Shown: positions 7,921 through 15,608, counted from the stretch's first letter. The stretch: DNA of 18,649 nt from UBA3792 sp045576895 (GCA_045576895.1 JAZNHI010000098.1:1-18649); one strand, 5' to 3'. The notes: a model not told the origin generated them from the sequence alone. Program-made: numbers and translations.

Positions 7921-8789
7921 CACGCGAAGAATTCCTCACGATCTACCGTTCCATCGTACCCGCATACGGGTATCGGGAGAACAAAGGCGTCGGTATCTTT
8001 ACGATCCCGGCGTTTTCGGCGTACCCGGGCATCGACCACGGCTTTTCGGCGCGGACCGGCGGTGTCTCGACCGGCTGCTTCTCCTCGCTGAACCTCAGCT
8101 TCACGCGGCCCGAGCAGCGCGAGAACGTCATGGAAAACTACCGCATCTTCTGCGACGCGGCGGGCATCCCTTTAGACAGCATGGTCATGGACACGTACGA
8201 GCACGGCACGACGGTGCTCTGCGTGAACCGGTTCGATTGCCGCAGGGGCTACGACCGTCCTTCGCTGCCGTACTGCGACGGGCTTGTGACCGACGATCCG
8301 GAGGTCACGCTGATCACCGGGCATGCGGACTGCATGGCGTTCTATTTCTACGATCCCGTGAAACGGGGCATCGGGCTTTGCCACGCGGGCTGGCGCGGCG
8401 CGCTGGACCGCATCGGCGCCGAGGTCATCAAAACGATGGAGACCGCGATCGGTTCCGATCCGAAGAACATCGTCTGCGGCGTGGGACCTTCGATCTGTCC
8501 GAAGTGCTTCGAGGTCGGCGCCGACGTTGCGGAAAGCTTTGAAACTGCGTTCCCGCTGTGCACGCTGCGCGGTGTGAACGAGAAAGGCAAGGCGACGGTC
8601 GATCTCTGGCAGGTGGCGACGGCGCAGTTTTTAGAGCGCGGGATCCTGCCGGAGCACATCCATCTGATGGGCGTCTGCACGTTCGAGGACGAGCGGCTGT
8701 ACTCGCATCGGCGCGATAAGGGAAAGACCGGCGGCATGGCGGCGTTCCTGCGACTTTTGCCCGAAAACGGAAATTGTAAAGACGGTTGA
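7917..8789 (+). CDS. pgeF: Multicopper-like purine nucleoside phosphorylase / peptidoglycan editing factor PgeF (YlmD/YfiH)
   Basis: A 290-residue protein of the laccase-domain family DUF152. It has the N-terminal signature HGFSARTGGVS (41-51) and the metal triad H96 (YEHGT), C139 (GHADC) and H156 (CHAGWRG). Characterised members cleave purine nucleosides (adenosine, inosine, 5'-methylthioadenosine), and the Escherichia coli protein affects peptidoglycan composition. The C-terminal 'YSHRRDKGKTGGMAAFL' is typical. The start ATG overlaps the nrdR stop by four bases and lacks a strong RBS of its own, so translation is probably coupled. A longer open frame begins at 7419, but that part is nrdR read out of frame. 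The stop codon lies within the -35 hexamer of the next promoter. Confidence 0.93.
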   Translation: MTREEFLTIYRSIVPAYGYRENKGVGIFTIPAFSAYPGIDHGFSARTGGVSTGCFSSLNLSFTRPEQRENVMENYRIFCDAAGIPLDSMVMDTYEHGTTVLCVNRFDCRRGYDRPSLPYCDGLVTDDPEVTLITGHADCMAFYFYDPVKRGIGLCHAGWRGALDRIGAEVIKTMETAIGSDPKNIVCGVGPSICPKCFEVGADVAESFETAFPLCTLRGVNEKGKATVDLWQVATAQFLERGILPEHIHLMGVCTFEDERLYSHRRDKGKTGGMAAFLRLLPENGNCKDG

Positions 8790-8814
8790 CAAGCGCCGAT
8801 AAAAAGTGTAGAAT
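8786..8814 (+). promoter_or_regulatory. Sigma-A promoter of the SurA/PrsA-like gene
   Basis: TTGACA (8786-8791), a 17-base spacer, then TAGAAT (8809-8814). The -35 hexamer contains the pgeF stop codon TGA (8787-8789), so the two transcription units abut with no spacer. Confidence 0.85.
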
Positions 8815-8849
8815 TCATAAGATTTCATTCGAAACACGAGGAGACGGAA

Positions 8850-10079
8850 ATGAGCAAACAGTATGGCAAAAAGAAACTGACCCGGAACATTCTGATCGGC
8901 GTGCTGATCGTGCTTGTGATCGGCATTGCGATCTTTCTGAGCATTGCGCTGCAGAAGGACAGCGCAGGCATGAACTGCTTCCAGAGAAAAGCAACTGCGG
9001 CGAGCGCGGACGGCGTCAAGATCAGCATGGGCGAATATCGGCTGAACTTCGATACGACGATGATGAGCTATCAGACCACGACGTTCTCGGACAAGCAGTT
9101 GAAGAATCTGCAGGAAAACACCGCAAAACAGACGCTGCTGCCGAGAGTCTACGCAAAGGAAGCGAAGGCGCTGGGTCTTTCCCTGACGAAGGAACAGAAG
9201 GAAGAGGCGGCAAAGTCTGCGCAGACGCAGATCGACTCGATGAAGGAATCCATTGCGAAGGAAATCTCCAAGAACGGCAATTATTCCAAGTCCGCGATGG
9301 AGAAGCAGCTCGCTTCTTACTATCAGCAGATCGGCATGAACGAGAACGAATACTATTCCTTTGTGAAGGAAAACGCTGAGGGCAGTTACTATAAAGAAGC
9401 GATCGACGCATACTATCAGGAGAACGGAGACGGCATCGACGAAGCCACCCTGCTGGACTACTATCGCAAGTCCGTCGAGGATTCCATGTACACTGAGAAC
9501 GAGGACGGCACGAAGAAGTCCTCCTACTCGGAAGGTCAGTACTGGTATTCGATGATGCTCTATCAGATGGGTTATTCCATGCCGATGATGTACGTCCCCG
9601 AGGGATTCATCTACATCGACTACATCAAGCTGCAGAAGGGCACCAAGAAGGAGATCGAGGAGATCATCAATAAGGTCAATGCGGGCGAGATCGATTTTGA
9701 TCAGCTCAAAAAGTCCGACGACAATATTGACACGTATCGCAGCTCGCTCGAAGGACCGTACCCCATCGGGGAGAACGATCATGCGCAGATATTCTCTTCG
9801 CAGGAAGCGTACAATGCCGCTGCGGCGCTTGCGATCGGCGAGATCGGCTCGTTCATCGAAGAGCCGGTAACTGCGGACGACGGCTCCGTGACGGTGACCG
9901 GTTATCTGTTCCGCCGTGCGGAAGGCAACATGTGCATGGACGGCGATTCCGGCGTGATCAAGATCGATTACTATCCCGGCGTACGCGAAGCCGTGCTGGA
10001 CGAGTATCGTCTGGAGCAGTGGATTTCCGACATCAGGTTTGAGGACGCGATGTACGCGTACAAGGGGGCGCTCGGATGA
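8850..10079 (+). CDS. Membrane-anchored SurA/PrsA-like peptidyl-prolyl isomerase family protein
   Basis: A 409-residue protein with a short basic N-terminus (MSKQYGKKKLTRN), one hydrophobic helix (about 14-33) and an extracytoplasmic remainder. No lipobox cysteine follows the helix, so it is anchored by the helix. The opening 'SADGVKISMGEYRL' and the following long amphipathic, lysine-rich helices resemble the N-terminal chaperone domain of SurA/PrsA/trigger-factor-like foldases. The C-terminal part (about 250-375: 'IDYIKLQKGTKKE', 'GPYPIG', 'AAALAIGEIGSFI') follows the parvulin (PpiC) order but is divergent, so isomerase activity is uncertain. RBS GAGGAGACGG. The stop overlaps the start of a tiny membrane-peptide gene. 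Folding of exported proteins, possibly including the two secreted paralogues downstream, is inference. Confidence 0.72.
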   Translation: MSKQYGKKKLTRNILIGVLIVLVIGIAIFLSIALQKDSAGMNCFQRKATAASADGVKISMGEYRLNFDTTMMSYQTTTFSDKQLKNLQENTAKQTLLPRVYAKEAKALGLSLTKEQKEEAAKSAQTQIDSMKESIAKEISKNGNYSKSAMEKQLASYYQQIGMNENEYYSFVKENAEGSYYKEAIDAYYQENGDGIDEATLLDYYRKSVEDSMYTENEDGTKKSSYSEGQYWYSMMLYQMGYSMPMMYVPEGFIYIDYIKLQKGTKKEIEEIINKVNAGEIDFDQLKKSDDNIDTYRSSLEGPYPIGENDHAQIFSSQEAYNAAAALAIGEIGSFIEEPVTADDGSVTVTGYLFRRAEGNMCMDGDSGVIKIDYYPGVREAVLDEYRLEQWISDIRFEDAMYAYKGALG

Positions 10080-10168
10080 AGCAGCGCACGATCCGGATCG
10101 TCTGTTGGATCATGGCTGCGCTGATGCTGTTCGGCGTGGTCGCCATGATCGTCGGCATTGTTGGATAA
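10076..10168 (+). CDS. 30-residue single-pass membrane peptide coupled to the foldase gene
   Basis: This short frame starts with ATG overlapping the foldase stop (ATGA at 10076-10079) and ends with TAA just before a terminator. The product begins MKQRTIRIVCW and continues as one hydrophobic helix (about residues 8-30) rich in Met, Val, Ile and Gly. The basic N-terminus predicts an N-in orientation. Placement between a coupled start and a terminator supports a real gene rather than chance. I recognise no family; a small partner of the foldase is possible inference. Confidence 0.6.
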   Translation: MKQRTIRIVCWIMAALMLFGVVAMIVGIVG

Positions 10169-10174
10169 AGAATC

Positions 10175-10202
10175 AAAGCGTCTTCTCCGGAAGGCGCTTT
10201 TT
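10175..10202 (+). terminator. Intrinsic terminator of the foldase operon
   Basis: AAAGCGTCTTC (10175-10185) pairs with GGAGGCGCTTT-type bases ending at 10200 (GAAGGCGCTTT, one G-T wobble) around a TCCG tetraloop, followed by T-residues to 10202. Confidence 0.85.
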
Positions 10203-10217
10203 CATACCGGCAAACGC

Positions 10218-10246
10218 TTGCAACGACGCAGGAAATATGCTATAAT
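10218..10246 (+). promoter_or_regulatory. Sigma-A promoter of secreted paralogue A
   Basis: TTGCAA (10218-10223), 17-base spacer, TATAAT (10241-10246) with an extended TGC immediately before it. The transcript would have a leader of about 60 bases before the ATG at 10314. Confidence 0.85.
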
Positions 10247-10313
10247 TTTACAGATCATGGGGAAAGCTGTTTTCTCCGTGCATCCGAACGTCCTTAGATA
10301 CGGAGGAAATGCC

Positions 10314-11753
10314 ATGAAGAAGACCATCGCAGCGATCCTTGCGGCGCTCATGCTGCTTGCCGTGCTTCCGGCTGCCGCTGCGGCGGAAACGGATTACATC
10401 CTGCAGATCCCGGGCGGACGGGTCGAAGACTCGCTGACCGAGATAGACGGGTATGACTTCCTGCGGACGGATATTTATCTGAACGGCGTGACCGACGAAA
10501 AGCTGCTGACGGCGCTTGCGTTCGATTTCGGCTTCGATGCGGAGCTGCTCGATTACGCGATGAGCTCGCAGGATCTCGGATCATATTCTCTCGTGGCGGT
10601 GGATGCGAACGGCGCGACCGTTTCCGACGGTTCCGTTCTGATCAACGACCGGAACGCAAGACAGGGCGAGCTTCGCATCGTGTTCGCGTCCGATTACGGC
10701 TGCCGGATCCGGGAGGGGATGCCCCTGATCTCGCTGTACTTCTACTTTGTCGGCAGCCTGTATGCGGATTCGGAGATCGTATTCACGATCGGCAGCGACA
10801 TCGAAGCGGAATCCGTTGCGATGAGCGAACAGAACGGACACGGCAGATACAGGAGCCGCACCGTCGGCACCGATCTAAAACCGTATACCGTTTCGGAGGG
10901 CATCGAAAATATCCCGATCGAACCGGAGATCTCGTTCGATCCGCAGGACGTGGAGTATAAGGGATCGACGCCGTACGTCGTTTACGACGGCACGGAGAAG
11001 AAGCCGCGTGTCATCGTGACAAACAAGGACACCGGCGAAACGATCGATCCGAGATTCTATTCCGTCAAGTATTACAACAATACGCAGGCGGGAACGGCGC
11101 AGGCGGAGGTCACGATGCACCGCGGATACGCGGGATCTGCGCAAACATGGTTCAAGATCTATCTGCCGCCGACGACCGGCACGACCGTCGAGAACATCGG
11201 CACGGGCATCCGCATTTCGTGGGATCCGGTCGATGGCGCCACGGGATACGTCATCTACCGCCGTGCGTGGAATCTGATCAGCAGCGGCTGGACGACGTTC
11301 GAACGTTGGTTCAACACGACCGATACGAGCTGGGTCGATGGGTCCGACGAAAACCACAGGGTCTATGCGGGCACGCGTTACCAGTACGGCGTCAAGGCGT
11401 ATCCGACGGATCCGATGAACAATTTTGATCTCGGCATCGTCGGTCCGCTGAAAACGACCGTCCGCATCACCACGCGGCGGCTTGAGTCCGTCACGCCGGG
11501 CAGCAGAAGACTCACGGCAAAGTGGCTTCCCTCCAAGGTCTTCACGGGCTATCAGCTCCAGTGCGCAAGGGATGCGGCGTTCACGCAGGGTCTCAAGGAG
11601 ATCACGATCGACGACTGGCAGACCGGCGAGTATACGATCAAGTCGCTTTCGAGCGGGAAACGATTCTATGTCCGCGTTCGTTCTTACCACGAATTCGAGG
11701 GAATGACCTATTACGGCGAGTGGTCGAACGTGCTGGACTGCAAGGTCAGATAA
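10314..11753 (+). CDS. Secreted cohesin-like / FnIII-like surface protein (paralogue A)
   Basis: From the ATG at 10314 (RBS GGAGGAAA) the product has 479 residues with a classic signal peptide (MKKTIAAILAALMLLAV..., cleavage near residue 23). An earlier in-frame ATG at 10158 would lie upstream of the promoter and hide the signal peptide, so it is rejected. Residues about 26-190 form a beta-rich region with 'LLTALAFDFGFDAELLDY' and 'GELRIVFASDYG', which resembles cohesin-type domains. Then come a bacterial Ig-like segment (about 205-285, 'VEYKGSTPYVVYDG') and two fibronectin-III-like modules ('GIRISWDPVDGATGYVIYRRAW', split here for reading, and a 'GYQLQCARDA' repeat). It is presumably extracellular; no LPXTG, S-layer or dockerin module is seen. 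It is paralogous to the gene at 12041. Confidence 0.75.
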   Translation: MKKTIAAILAALMLLAVLPAAAAAETDYILQIPGGRVEDSLTEIDGYDFLRTDIYLNGVTDEKLLTALAFDFGFDAELLDYAMSSQDLGSYSLVAVDANGATVSDGSVLINDRNARQGELRIVFASDYGCRIREGMPLISLYFYFVGSLYADSEIVFTIGSDIEAESVAMSEQNGHGRYRSRTVGTDLKPYTVSEGIENIPIEPEISFDPQDVEYKGSTPYVVYDGTEKKPRVIVTNKDTGETIDPRFYSVKYYNNTQAGTAQAEVTMHRGYAGSAQTWFKIYLPPTTGTTVENIGTGIRISWDPVDGATGYVIYRRAWNLISSGWTTFERWFNTTDTSWVDGSDENHRVYAGTRYQYGVKAYPTDPMNNFDLGIVGPLKTTVRITTRRLESVTPGSRRLTAKWLPSKVFTGYQLQCARDAAFTQGLKEITIDDWQTGEYTIKSLSSGKRFYVRVRSYHEFEGMTYYGEWSNVLDCKVR

Positions 11754-11763
11754 GGTTTTTTGC

Positions 11764-11797
11764 AGAGAAACGGGCGCTTTTTCACGTCCGTTTTTCT
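11764..11797 (+). terminator. Terminator of paralogue A
   Basis: AGAGAAACGGGC (11764-11775) pairs with GTCCGTTTTTCT (11786-11797) with two wobbles. The T-rich right arm begins about ten bases after the stop codon. Confidence 0.7.
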
Positions 11798-11842
11798 GTT
11801 CGGTCCGCGTCGGACAAGCGGTAAAAAACGGATCGGAAACAT

Positions 11843-11860
11843 TGACATATTTTTTTGTCA
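11843..11860. promoter_or_regulatory. Inverted repeat TGACA-N8-TGTCA upstream of the paralogue B promoter
   Basis: TGACA (11843-11847) and TGTCA (11856-11860) flank a TATTTTTT-type spacer, seven bases upstream of the predicted -35. It could be an activator or repressor site. It includes a TTGACA at 11842-11847 that has no partner -10 at 17 bases. Confidence 0.35.
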
Positions 11861-11866
11861 GAAAGC

Positions 11867-11895
11867 TTGCAAAAGCAAAAAGAGTATGATATGAT
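11867..11895 (+). promoter_or_regulatory. Sigma-A promoter of secreted paralogue B
   Basis: TTGCAA (11867-11872), 17-base spacer, TATGAT (11890-11895); an overlapping second TATGAT lies at 11885-11890. The -35 hexamer is the same as that of paralogue A. Transcription would start near 11902, giving an untranslated leader of about 140 bases. Confidence 0.7.
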
Positions 11896-11940
11896 ATATC
11901 AGAAAATATGACGATACTGTGAACAAAACTACGTTCAGCG

Positions 11941-11994
11941 ATCTCTGCAAGCGGAGATTTGCTGCGAAGTGTTCGATTGATCGGGATGCCGATC
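11941..11994 (+). promoter_or_regulatory. Leader hairpins of paralogue B
   Basis: Two small hairpins lie in the long 5' leader: ATCTCT/GGAGAT around a GCAAGC loop (11941-11958), and the perfect GATCGG/CCGATC with loop GATG (11979-11994). They may stabilise the mRNA or control translation. No known riboswitch is recognised. Confidence 0.35.
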
Positions 11995-12040
11995 AGGACC
12001 GTTTGCGTATCCCGTATAATTTAGTAGGAGGATAGAACCT

Positions 12041-13438
12041 ATGAAGAAACTGTTGGCAATGCTCCTTTCTCTTGTGATGGTGTTTTCGCTCGTCACGGTT
12101 GCGGCTGCGGACGATGCGGATTTCACGCTCGTGATTGAGGGCGGCGAAGTGTACGAGAACGAGGACCTTCTGTCGGTCGAAGTTGCGCTGAACGGAACGG
12201 TTCAGGAAACGCTCCTGACGCTGACGTTCGGATTGACGTATGATCCCGAGCTGATCACCTTTGTCAGCATCGACAAGGACGACGCTTTCAATTCGTTCGC
12301 AGTCAACGACACTGTACCGGGCGAGCTTCGCATCTCTCTGACTTCGGAAGGCGTTCAGATCGGGGAGAACGCTCCGGTCATCACGATGCAGTTCCAGATC
12401 GCGGAAGGGCTTGAAGTCGGAACAGAGATCGCATTTGAACTCCAGAAGGGCGCTGTTGCAGAGACCTTTACGGACGATGCTTCTGTCGTCACTCCGCATG
12501 ACATCGCGGCTGATTTCTCGCCGTACGTCATCGCCGAAACGTCGCTGCGTACCGGCTTCGTGGTATTCAACGAGGGTGAGGTTTTTTACAGAGGCGAGAC
12601 GCCGTATGTGATCTGGGATCATGCTGCAGGCAAGCATGAGCCGGCGTTCACCGTGTATGATGAAGACGGCGTTACTGTTGTCGATCCGGAGAACTACGAC
12701 TACGAGTACAAAGAGAACATGCAGCCCGGCACCGGCTATCTGTTCGTTTATTTCAAAGGCGCATATACCGGCGAAGCCGTGCTGTTCTTCAAGATCTATC
12801 TGCCGGCAACGACCAACACCACCGTTGAGAACGTAGCGGACGGCATCAGAGTCACCTGGGCGCCGGTCGAAGATGCAGCGGGCTATGTCATCTACCGCCG
12901 CGCATGGAGCACCACGACCAATGGCTGGACGGCGTTCGCACGTTGGGACAACACCACCGAAACGACTTATCTCGACGGTCACGATGAAGCGCATAAGGTC
13001 TTTGCGGGCACGCGTTATCAGTATGGCGTCAAGGCATACTTCGCGCGCCGCACCGACCCCGTTTCCGGCGAGCAGATCGGCGGCAACGTAAACAACGATT
13101 CCGGCAACTTCAACCTCGGTATCGTCGGTCCGCTGAAGACCACCGTCCGCATCACCACCAGAAAGCTGCTGTCTGTTGAAGCAGGCAAGAAGCAGATGAC
13201 GGTCAAGTGGGAGCGCTCCAAGAACTTCACCGGCTATCAGATCCAGTATGCGGAGGATGCGAACTTCAAGACCAACTCCAAGAACTACAAGATCGATAAC
13301 TGGGAGATCGGCGAAGACATCATCAAGAACCTGACCTCCGGCAAGACCTACTATGTCCGCATCCGTTCGTACCACCTCTATGAGGGCATGAACTACTACG
13401 GCGAATGGTCCGAAGTGATGAGCTGCAAAGTCAAATAA
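12041..13438 (+). CDS. Secreted cohesin-like / FnIII-like surface protein (paralogue B)
   Basis: A 465-residue protein with signal peptide MKKLLAMLLSLVMVFSL... (cleavage near residue 22) and RBS TAGGAGG. The order is as in paralogue A. A cohesin-like beta region comes first (about 25-170: 'LLTLTFGLTYDPELITFV', 'PGELRISLTSEGV'), then an Ig-like segment ('GEVFYRGETPYVIW') and two FnIII-like modules. From 'FFKIYLPATTNTTVENV' onward it is near-collinear with paralogue A, sharing blocks such as GTRYQYGVKAY, GIVGPLKTTVRITTRK and YYVRIRSYH. It differs by a longer loop (RRTDPVSGEQIGGNVNND) after the shared VKAY. The N-terminal domain is much more diverged. A consensus-like promoter, long leader and very strong terminator suggest high expression. 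No anchoring signal is seen, so it is probably exported or loosely wall-bound; the ligand is unknown. Confidence 0.77.
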   Translation: MKKLLAMLLSLVMVFSLVTVAAADDADFTLVIEGGEVYENEDLLSVEVALNGTVQETLLTLTFGLTYDPELITFVSIDKDDAFNSFAVNDTVPGELRISLTSEGVQIGENAPVITMQFQIAEGLEVGTEIAFELQKGAVAETFTDDASVVTPHDIAADFSPYVIAETSLRTGFVVFNEGEVFYRGETPYVIWDHAAGKHEPAFTVYDEDGVTVVDPENYDYEYKENMQPGTGYLFVYFKGAYTGEAVLFFKIYLPATTNTTVENVADGIRVTWAPVEDAAGYVIYRRAWSTTTNGWTAFARWDNTTETTYLDGHDEAHKVFAGTRYQYGVKAYFARRTDPVSGEQIGGNVNNDSGNFNLGIVGPLKTTVRITTRKLLSVEAGKKQMTVKWERSKNFTGYQIQYAEDANFKTNSKNYKIDNWEIGEDIIKNLTSGKTYYVRIRSYHLYEGMNYYGEWSEVMSCKVK

Positions 13439-13450
13439 GACCGAACCTAC

Positions 13451-13477
13451 AAAGCCCCGCTTTCTGCGGGGCTTTTT
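13451..13477 (+). terminator. Strong terminator of paralogue B
   Basis: AAAGCCCCGC (13451-13460) pairs perfectly with GCGGGGCTTT (13466-13475) around TTTCT, ending in TTTTT. Confidence 0.95.
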
Positions 13478-13486
13478 CATATCCGA

Positions 13487-13515
13487 TTGACGGATGCGCC
13501 GCAATACGGTACAAT
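13487..13515 (+). promoter_or_regulatory. Sigma-A promoter of the carboxylesterase
   Basis: TTGACG (13487-13492), 17-base spacer, TACAAT (13510-13515), 29 bases before the ATG. Confidence 0.75.
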
Positions 13516-13544
13516 ACAGGAAACAAACGGAACAGGAGAGAATT

Positions 13545-15314
13545 ATGGTTGGATTCGGAATCGTCGGCGCGCTGCTGTTTCTTGTCATGCTCGCCGTGCT
13601 GGAGCTGAACAAAAACACGCTGCTCGGCTTTTTGCTGCTGATCCTGGTCACGGTCGGCTTTGTACTGCTGTTCGTCAAGGTGCTGCACGGCGGCAAATGG
13701 TACTGGAAGCTGCTCGGGTGGCTTGGCTGGATCGGCGCGTTCGTTGCGATCCTGCTGTTGACCTGGCCGCCGATGAAGCGCGTGCCCGCATATGCGGGAA
13801 AGACGCCGACGTACACCGGGACCATTTCGCTGGAGAAGGGCGACGTCCGCGGCGTGCTGATCGACGAGGGCAGGGTCGAGCTCTATGCGGGCATTCCGTA
13901 CGCAAAGCCGCCGGTGGGCGAGCTTCGCTGGCGCGAGCCGCAGGATCCGGATGCGTGGGAAGGCGTGCTCGATGCGGATCACTTTGCGCCGATGTGCATG
14001 CAGCCCACGGAGCTGCCGATCGTCGGCAGCCTCAAGCAGGTCATCGGCTTCCATGATTACAGGATCTCGCTTTCCGACAACTACCGCCCCGCCGTCAGCG
14101 AGGACGGACTCTATGTCAATGTCTGGAAGCCTGCGGGCAAGGTCGAGAATCTTCCCGTGCTCGTCTTTATCCACGGCGGCACGCTGCAGACCGGACAGCC
14201 GTGGTACGGCGATTATGCCGGTACCGGCCTTGCGCGCGAAGGCGCGGTCGTGGTCAATCTCGGCTACCGGCTCGGCGTGTTCGGCTATCTCGCAGACGAG
14301 GGCTTACGCGCGGAGTCGGAACACGGCACGACCGGCAATTACGGGCTGCTGGATCAGATCAAGGCGCTCGAATGGGTGCGGGACAACGTCGCGGCGTTCG
14401 GCGGCGATCCTCTGAACGTCACGCTGGCGGGCGAGTCCGCGGGCTCGGCAAGCGTCAGTGCGATCTGCACCTCACCGCTTGCAAAAGGGCTGTTTCAAAG
14501 GGTCCTGCTCGAAAGCTCGACCGTCGCCTCGATCGAACCGCCGCACTCCTTCCGTTCGTATGACGATGCGATCGCGTCCGGCAAGGAACTCAAGGCGCGG
14601 TACAGCGTGAACACGCCCGCCGAGCTGCGCGCGCTTTCCGCCGGGACGATCGTCAACGAGGCGTACACGCAGCACTTCATGACGGTCGACGGCTATGCGC
14701 TGACCGAAACGCCGTACGAGTCCTACAAAAAGGGCGTGCACAACGAACAGGCGATCCTGCACGGCTATAACGCCGAGGAGAGCGGACCGTTCCTGATCCT
14801 CGGCAATGCGAATCTGAAGAACTACGAGGAGCGCGTCCGCGCCTATTTCAAGGAATACGCGGACGACGTGCTGAAGATCTACAGCCCGAAGACCGACGAC
14901 GAAGCGAAGGACATGTGGGCACAGATCTACGGCGCGATCTTCTTCAATTATCCGCATTATTGCCTGAACCGCCTTGCCGTCGAAAACGGCATCCCGGTCT
15001 ACGAGTATTATTTCAGCCGGCACAACGGCAGGCTCGGCGCGTGGCACAGCGGCGAAATGATCTATGTGTACGGCAATCTGCCGCAGGATTCCCGCCTGTT
15101 CGACGCCGCGGATCACAGGCTCAGCGAGACGATGCAAGGCTTCGTTCTGAACTTCATGAAGACCGGCGATCCGAACGGCGAGGGGCTTCCCGTGTGGGAA
15201 ATCAATACGGATTCCGCAAGGATGATGGAGTTCGGAACGAGCACCGGCATGATCGACGAAAAGTATCTTGCGCTGTACGAGGTCATGGACCGTATGGCGG
15301 GATGGGAGCAGTAA
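13545..15314 (+). CDS. Membrane-anchored type-B carboxylesterase
   Basis: From the ATG at 13545 (RBS CAGGAGAG) the product has 589 residues. Residues about 4-20, 26-45 and 56-74 are hydrophobic, giving a three-helix membrane anchor, unusual for a family that is mostly soluble or secreted. The catalytic domain follows: 'YAGIPYAKPPVGELRW' (114-129), the 'SEDGLYVNVW' motif (185-194), oxyanion HGG (210-212), the nucleophile elbow G-E-S298-A-G, an acidic residue at E411 or E412 (YNAEES), and H501 in GAWHSGE. All three members of the triad are therefore present. It is predicted to act on carboxylic esters at the outer membrane face; the substrate is unknown. A start further upstream at 13494 would precede the promoter's transcription start and is rejected. 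Confidence 0.88.
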   Translation: MVGFGIVGALLFLVMLAVLELNKNTLLGFLLLILVTVGFVLLFVKVLHGGKWYWKLLGWLGWIGAFVAILLLTWPPMKRVPAYAGKTPTYTGTISLEKGDVRGVLIDEGRVELYAGIPYAKPPVGELRWREPQDPDAWEGVLDADHFAPMCMQPTELPIVGSLKQVIGFHDYRISLSDNYRPAVSEDGLYVNVWKPAGKVENLPVLVFIHGGTLQTGQPWYGDYAGTGLAREGAVVVNLGYRLGVFGYLADEGLRAESEHGTTGNYGLLDQIKALEWVRDNVAAFGGDPLNVTLAGESAGSASVSAICTSPLAKGLFQRVLLESSTVASIEPPHSFRSYDDAIASGKELKARYSVNTPAELRALSAGTIVNEAYTQHFMTVDGYALTETPYESYKKGVHNEQAILHGYNAEESGPFLILGNANLKNYEERVRAYFKEYADDVLKIYSPKTDDEAKDMWAQIYGAIFFNYPHYCLNRLAVENGIPVYEYYFSRHNGRLGAWHSGEMIYVYGNLPQDSRLFDAADHRLSETMQGFVLNFMKTGDPNGEGLPVWEINTDSARMMEFGTSTGMIDEKYLALYEVMDRMAGWEQ

Positions 15315-15366
15315 GCGGAACCGCGCCGCGGACAAAAAATATTTTTGAGAATCGCAAAAATTCCTG

Positions 15367-15395
15367 TTGACAAAAGACAGATGAGACGCTATAAT
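15367..15395 (+). promoter_or_regulatory. Consensus sigma-A promoter of the tRNA operon
   Basis: Exact TTGACA (15367-15372), a 17-base spacer and exact TATAAT (15390-15395), 11 bases before the first tRNA base. Full consensus is typical of stable-RNA promoters. Confidence 0.93.
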
Positions 15396-15406
15396 ATCAT
15401 CTGTTC

Positions 15407-15482
15407 GCGGGAATAGCTCATTTGGTAGAGCGCAGCCTTGCCAAGGCTGAGGTGGCGGGTTCGAGCCCCGTTTCCCGCTCCA
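15407..15482 (+). tRNA. tRNA-Gly (anticodon GCC)
   Basis: A complete cloverleaf with encoded CCA: acceptor GCGGGAA/TTCCCGC, D-arm with AGCTCATTTGGTAGAGC, anticodon stem CAGCC/GGCTG around TTGCCAA (anticodon GCC at 15440-15442), T-arm GCGGG-TTCGAGC-CCCGT-type, discriminator T, and CCA at 15480-15482. Confidence 0.97.
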
Positions 15483-15488
15483 CCATAT

Positions 15489-15565
15489 GCCTCCTTAGCT
15501 CAGCTGGCTAGAGCACCTGACTCTTAATCAGGGTGTCCAGGGTTCGAATCCCTGAGGGGGTACCA
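15489..15565 (+). tRNA. tRNA-Lys (anticodon CTT)
   Basis: A complete cloverleaf with encoded CCA: acceptor GCCTCCT pairs with AGGGGGT with G-T wobbles at pairs 1-72 and 4-69. The anticodon stem CCTGA/TCAGG encloses CTCTTAA (anticodon CTT at 15523-15525), the T-arm is CAGGG-TTCGAAT-CCCTG, and CCA is at 15563-15565. It lies six bases after tRNA-Gly and is co-transcribed. The terminal G-U pair is unusual but not disabling. Confidence 0.96.
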
Positions 15566-15571
15566 TCAAAG

Positions 15572-15608
15572 AAACCTCTTTTGACTACCACAACAAAAGA
15601 GGTTTTTT
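15572..15608 (+). terminator. Terminator of the tRNA operon
   Basis: AAACCTCTTTT (15572-15582) and AAAAGAGGTTT (15595-15605), an 11-bp perfect stem, with a T-run to 15608. It begins seven bases after the tRNA-Lys CCA. Confidence 0.92.

Noticed and set aside
8631..9782. 383-residue antisense frame across pgeF and the foldase gene
   Set aside because: It spans two well-supported genes and a consensus promoter, and its composition is that of an antisense shadow.
11993..13825. 610-residue open frame on the minus strand
   Set aside because: It lies opposite the signal-peptide-bearing paralogue B and the esterase start, crosses a strong terminator and promoter, and has no RBS or recognisable domain. 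It is a shadow of codon bias.
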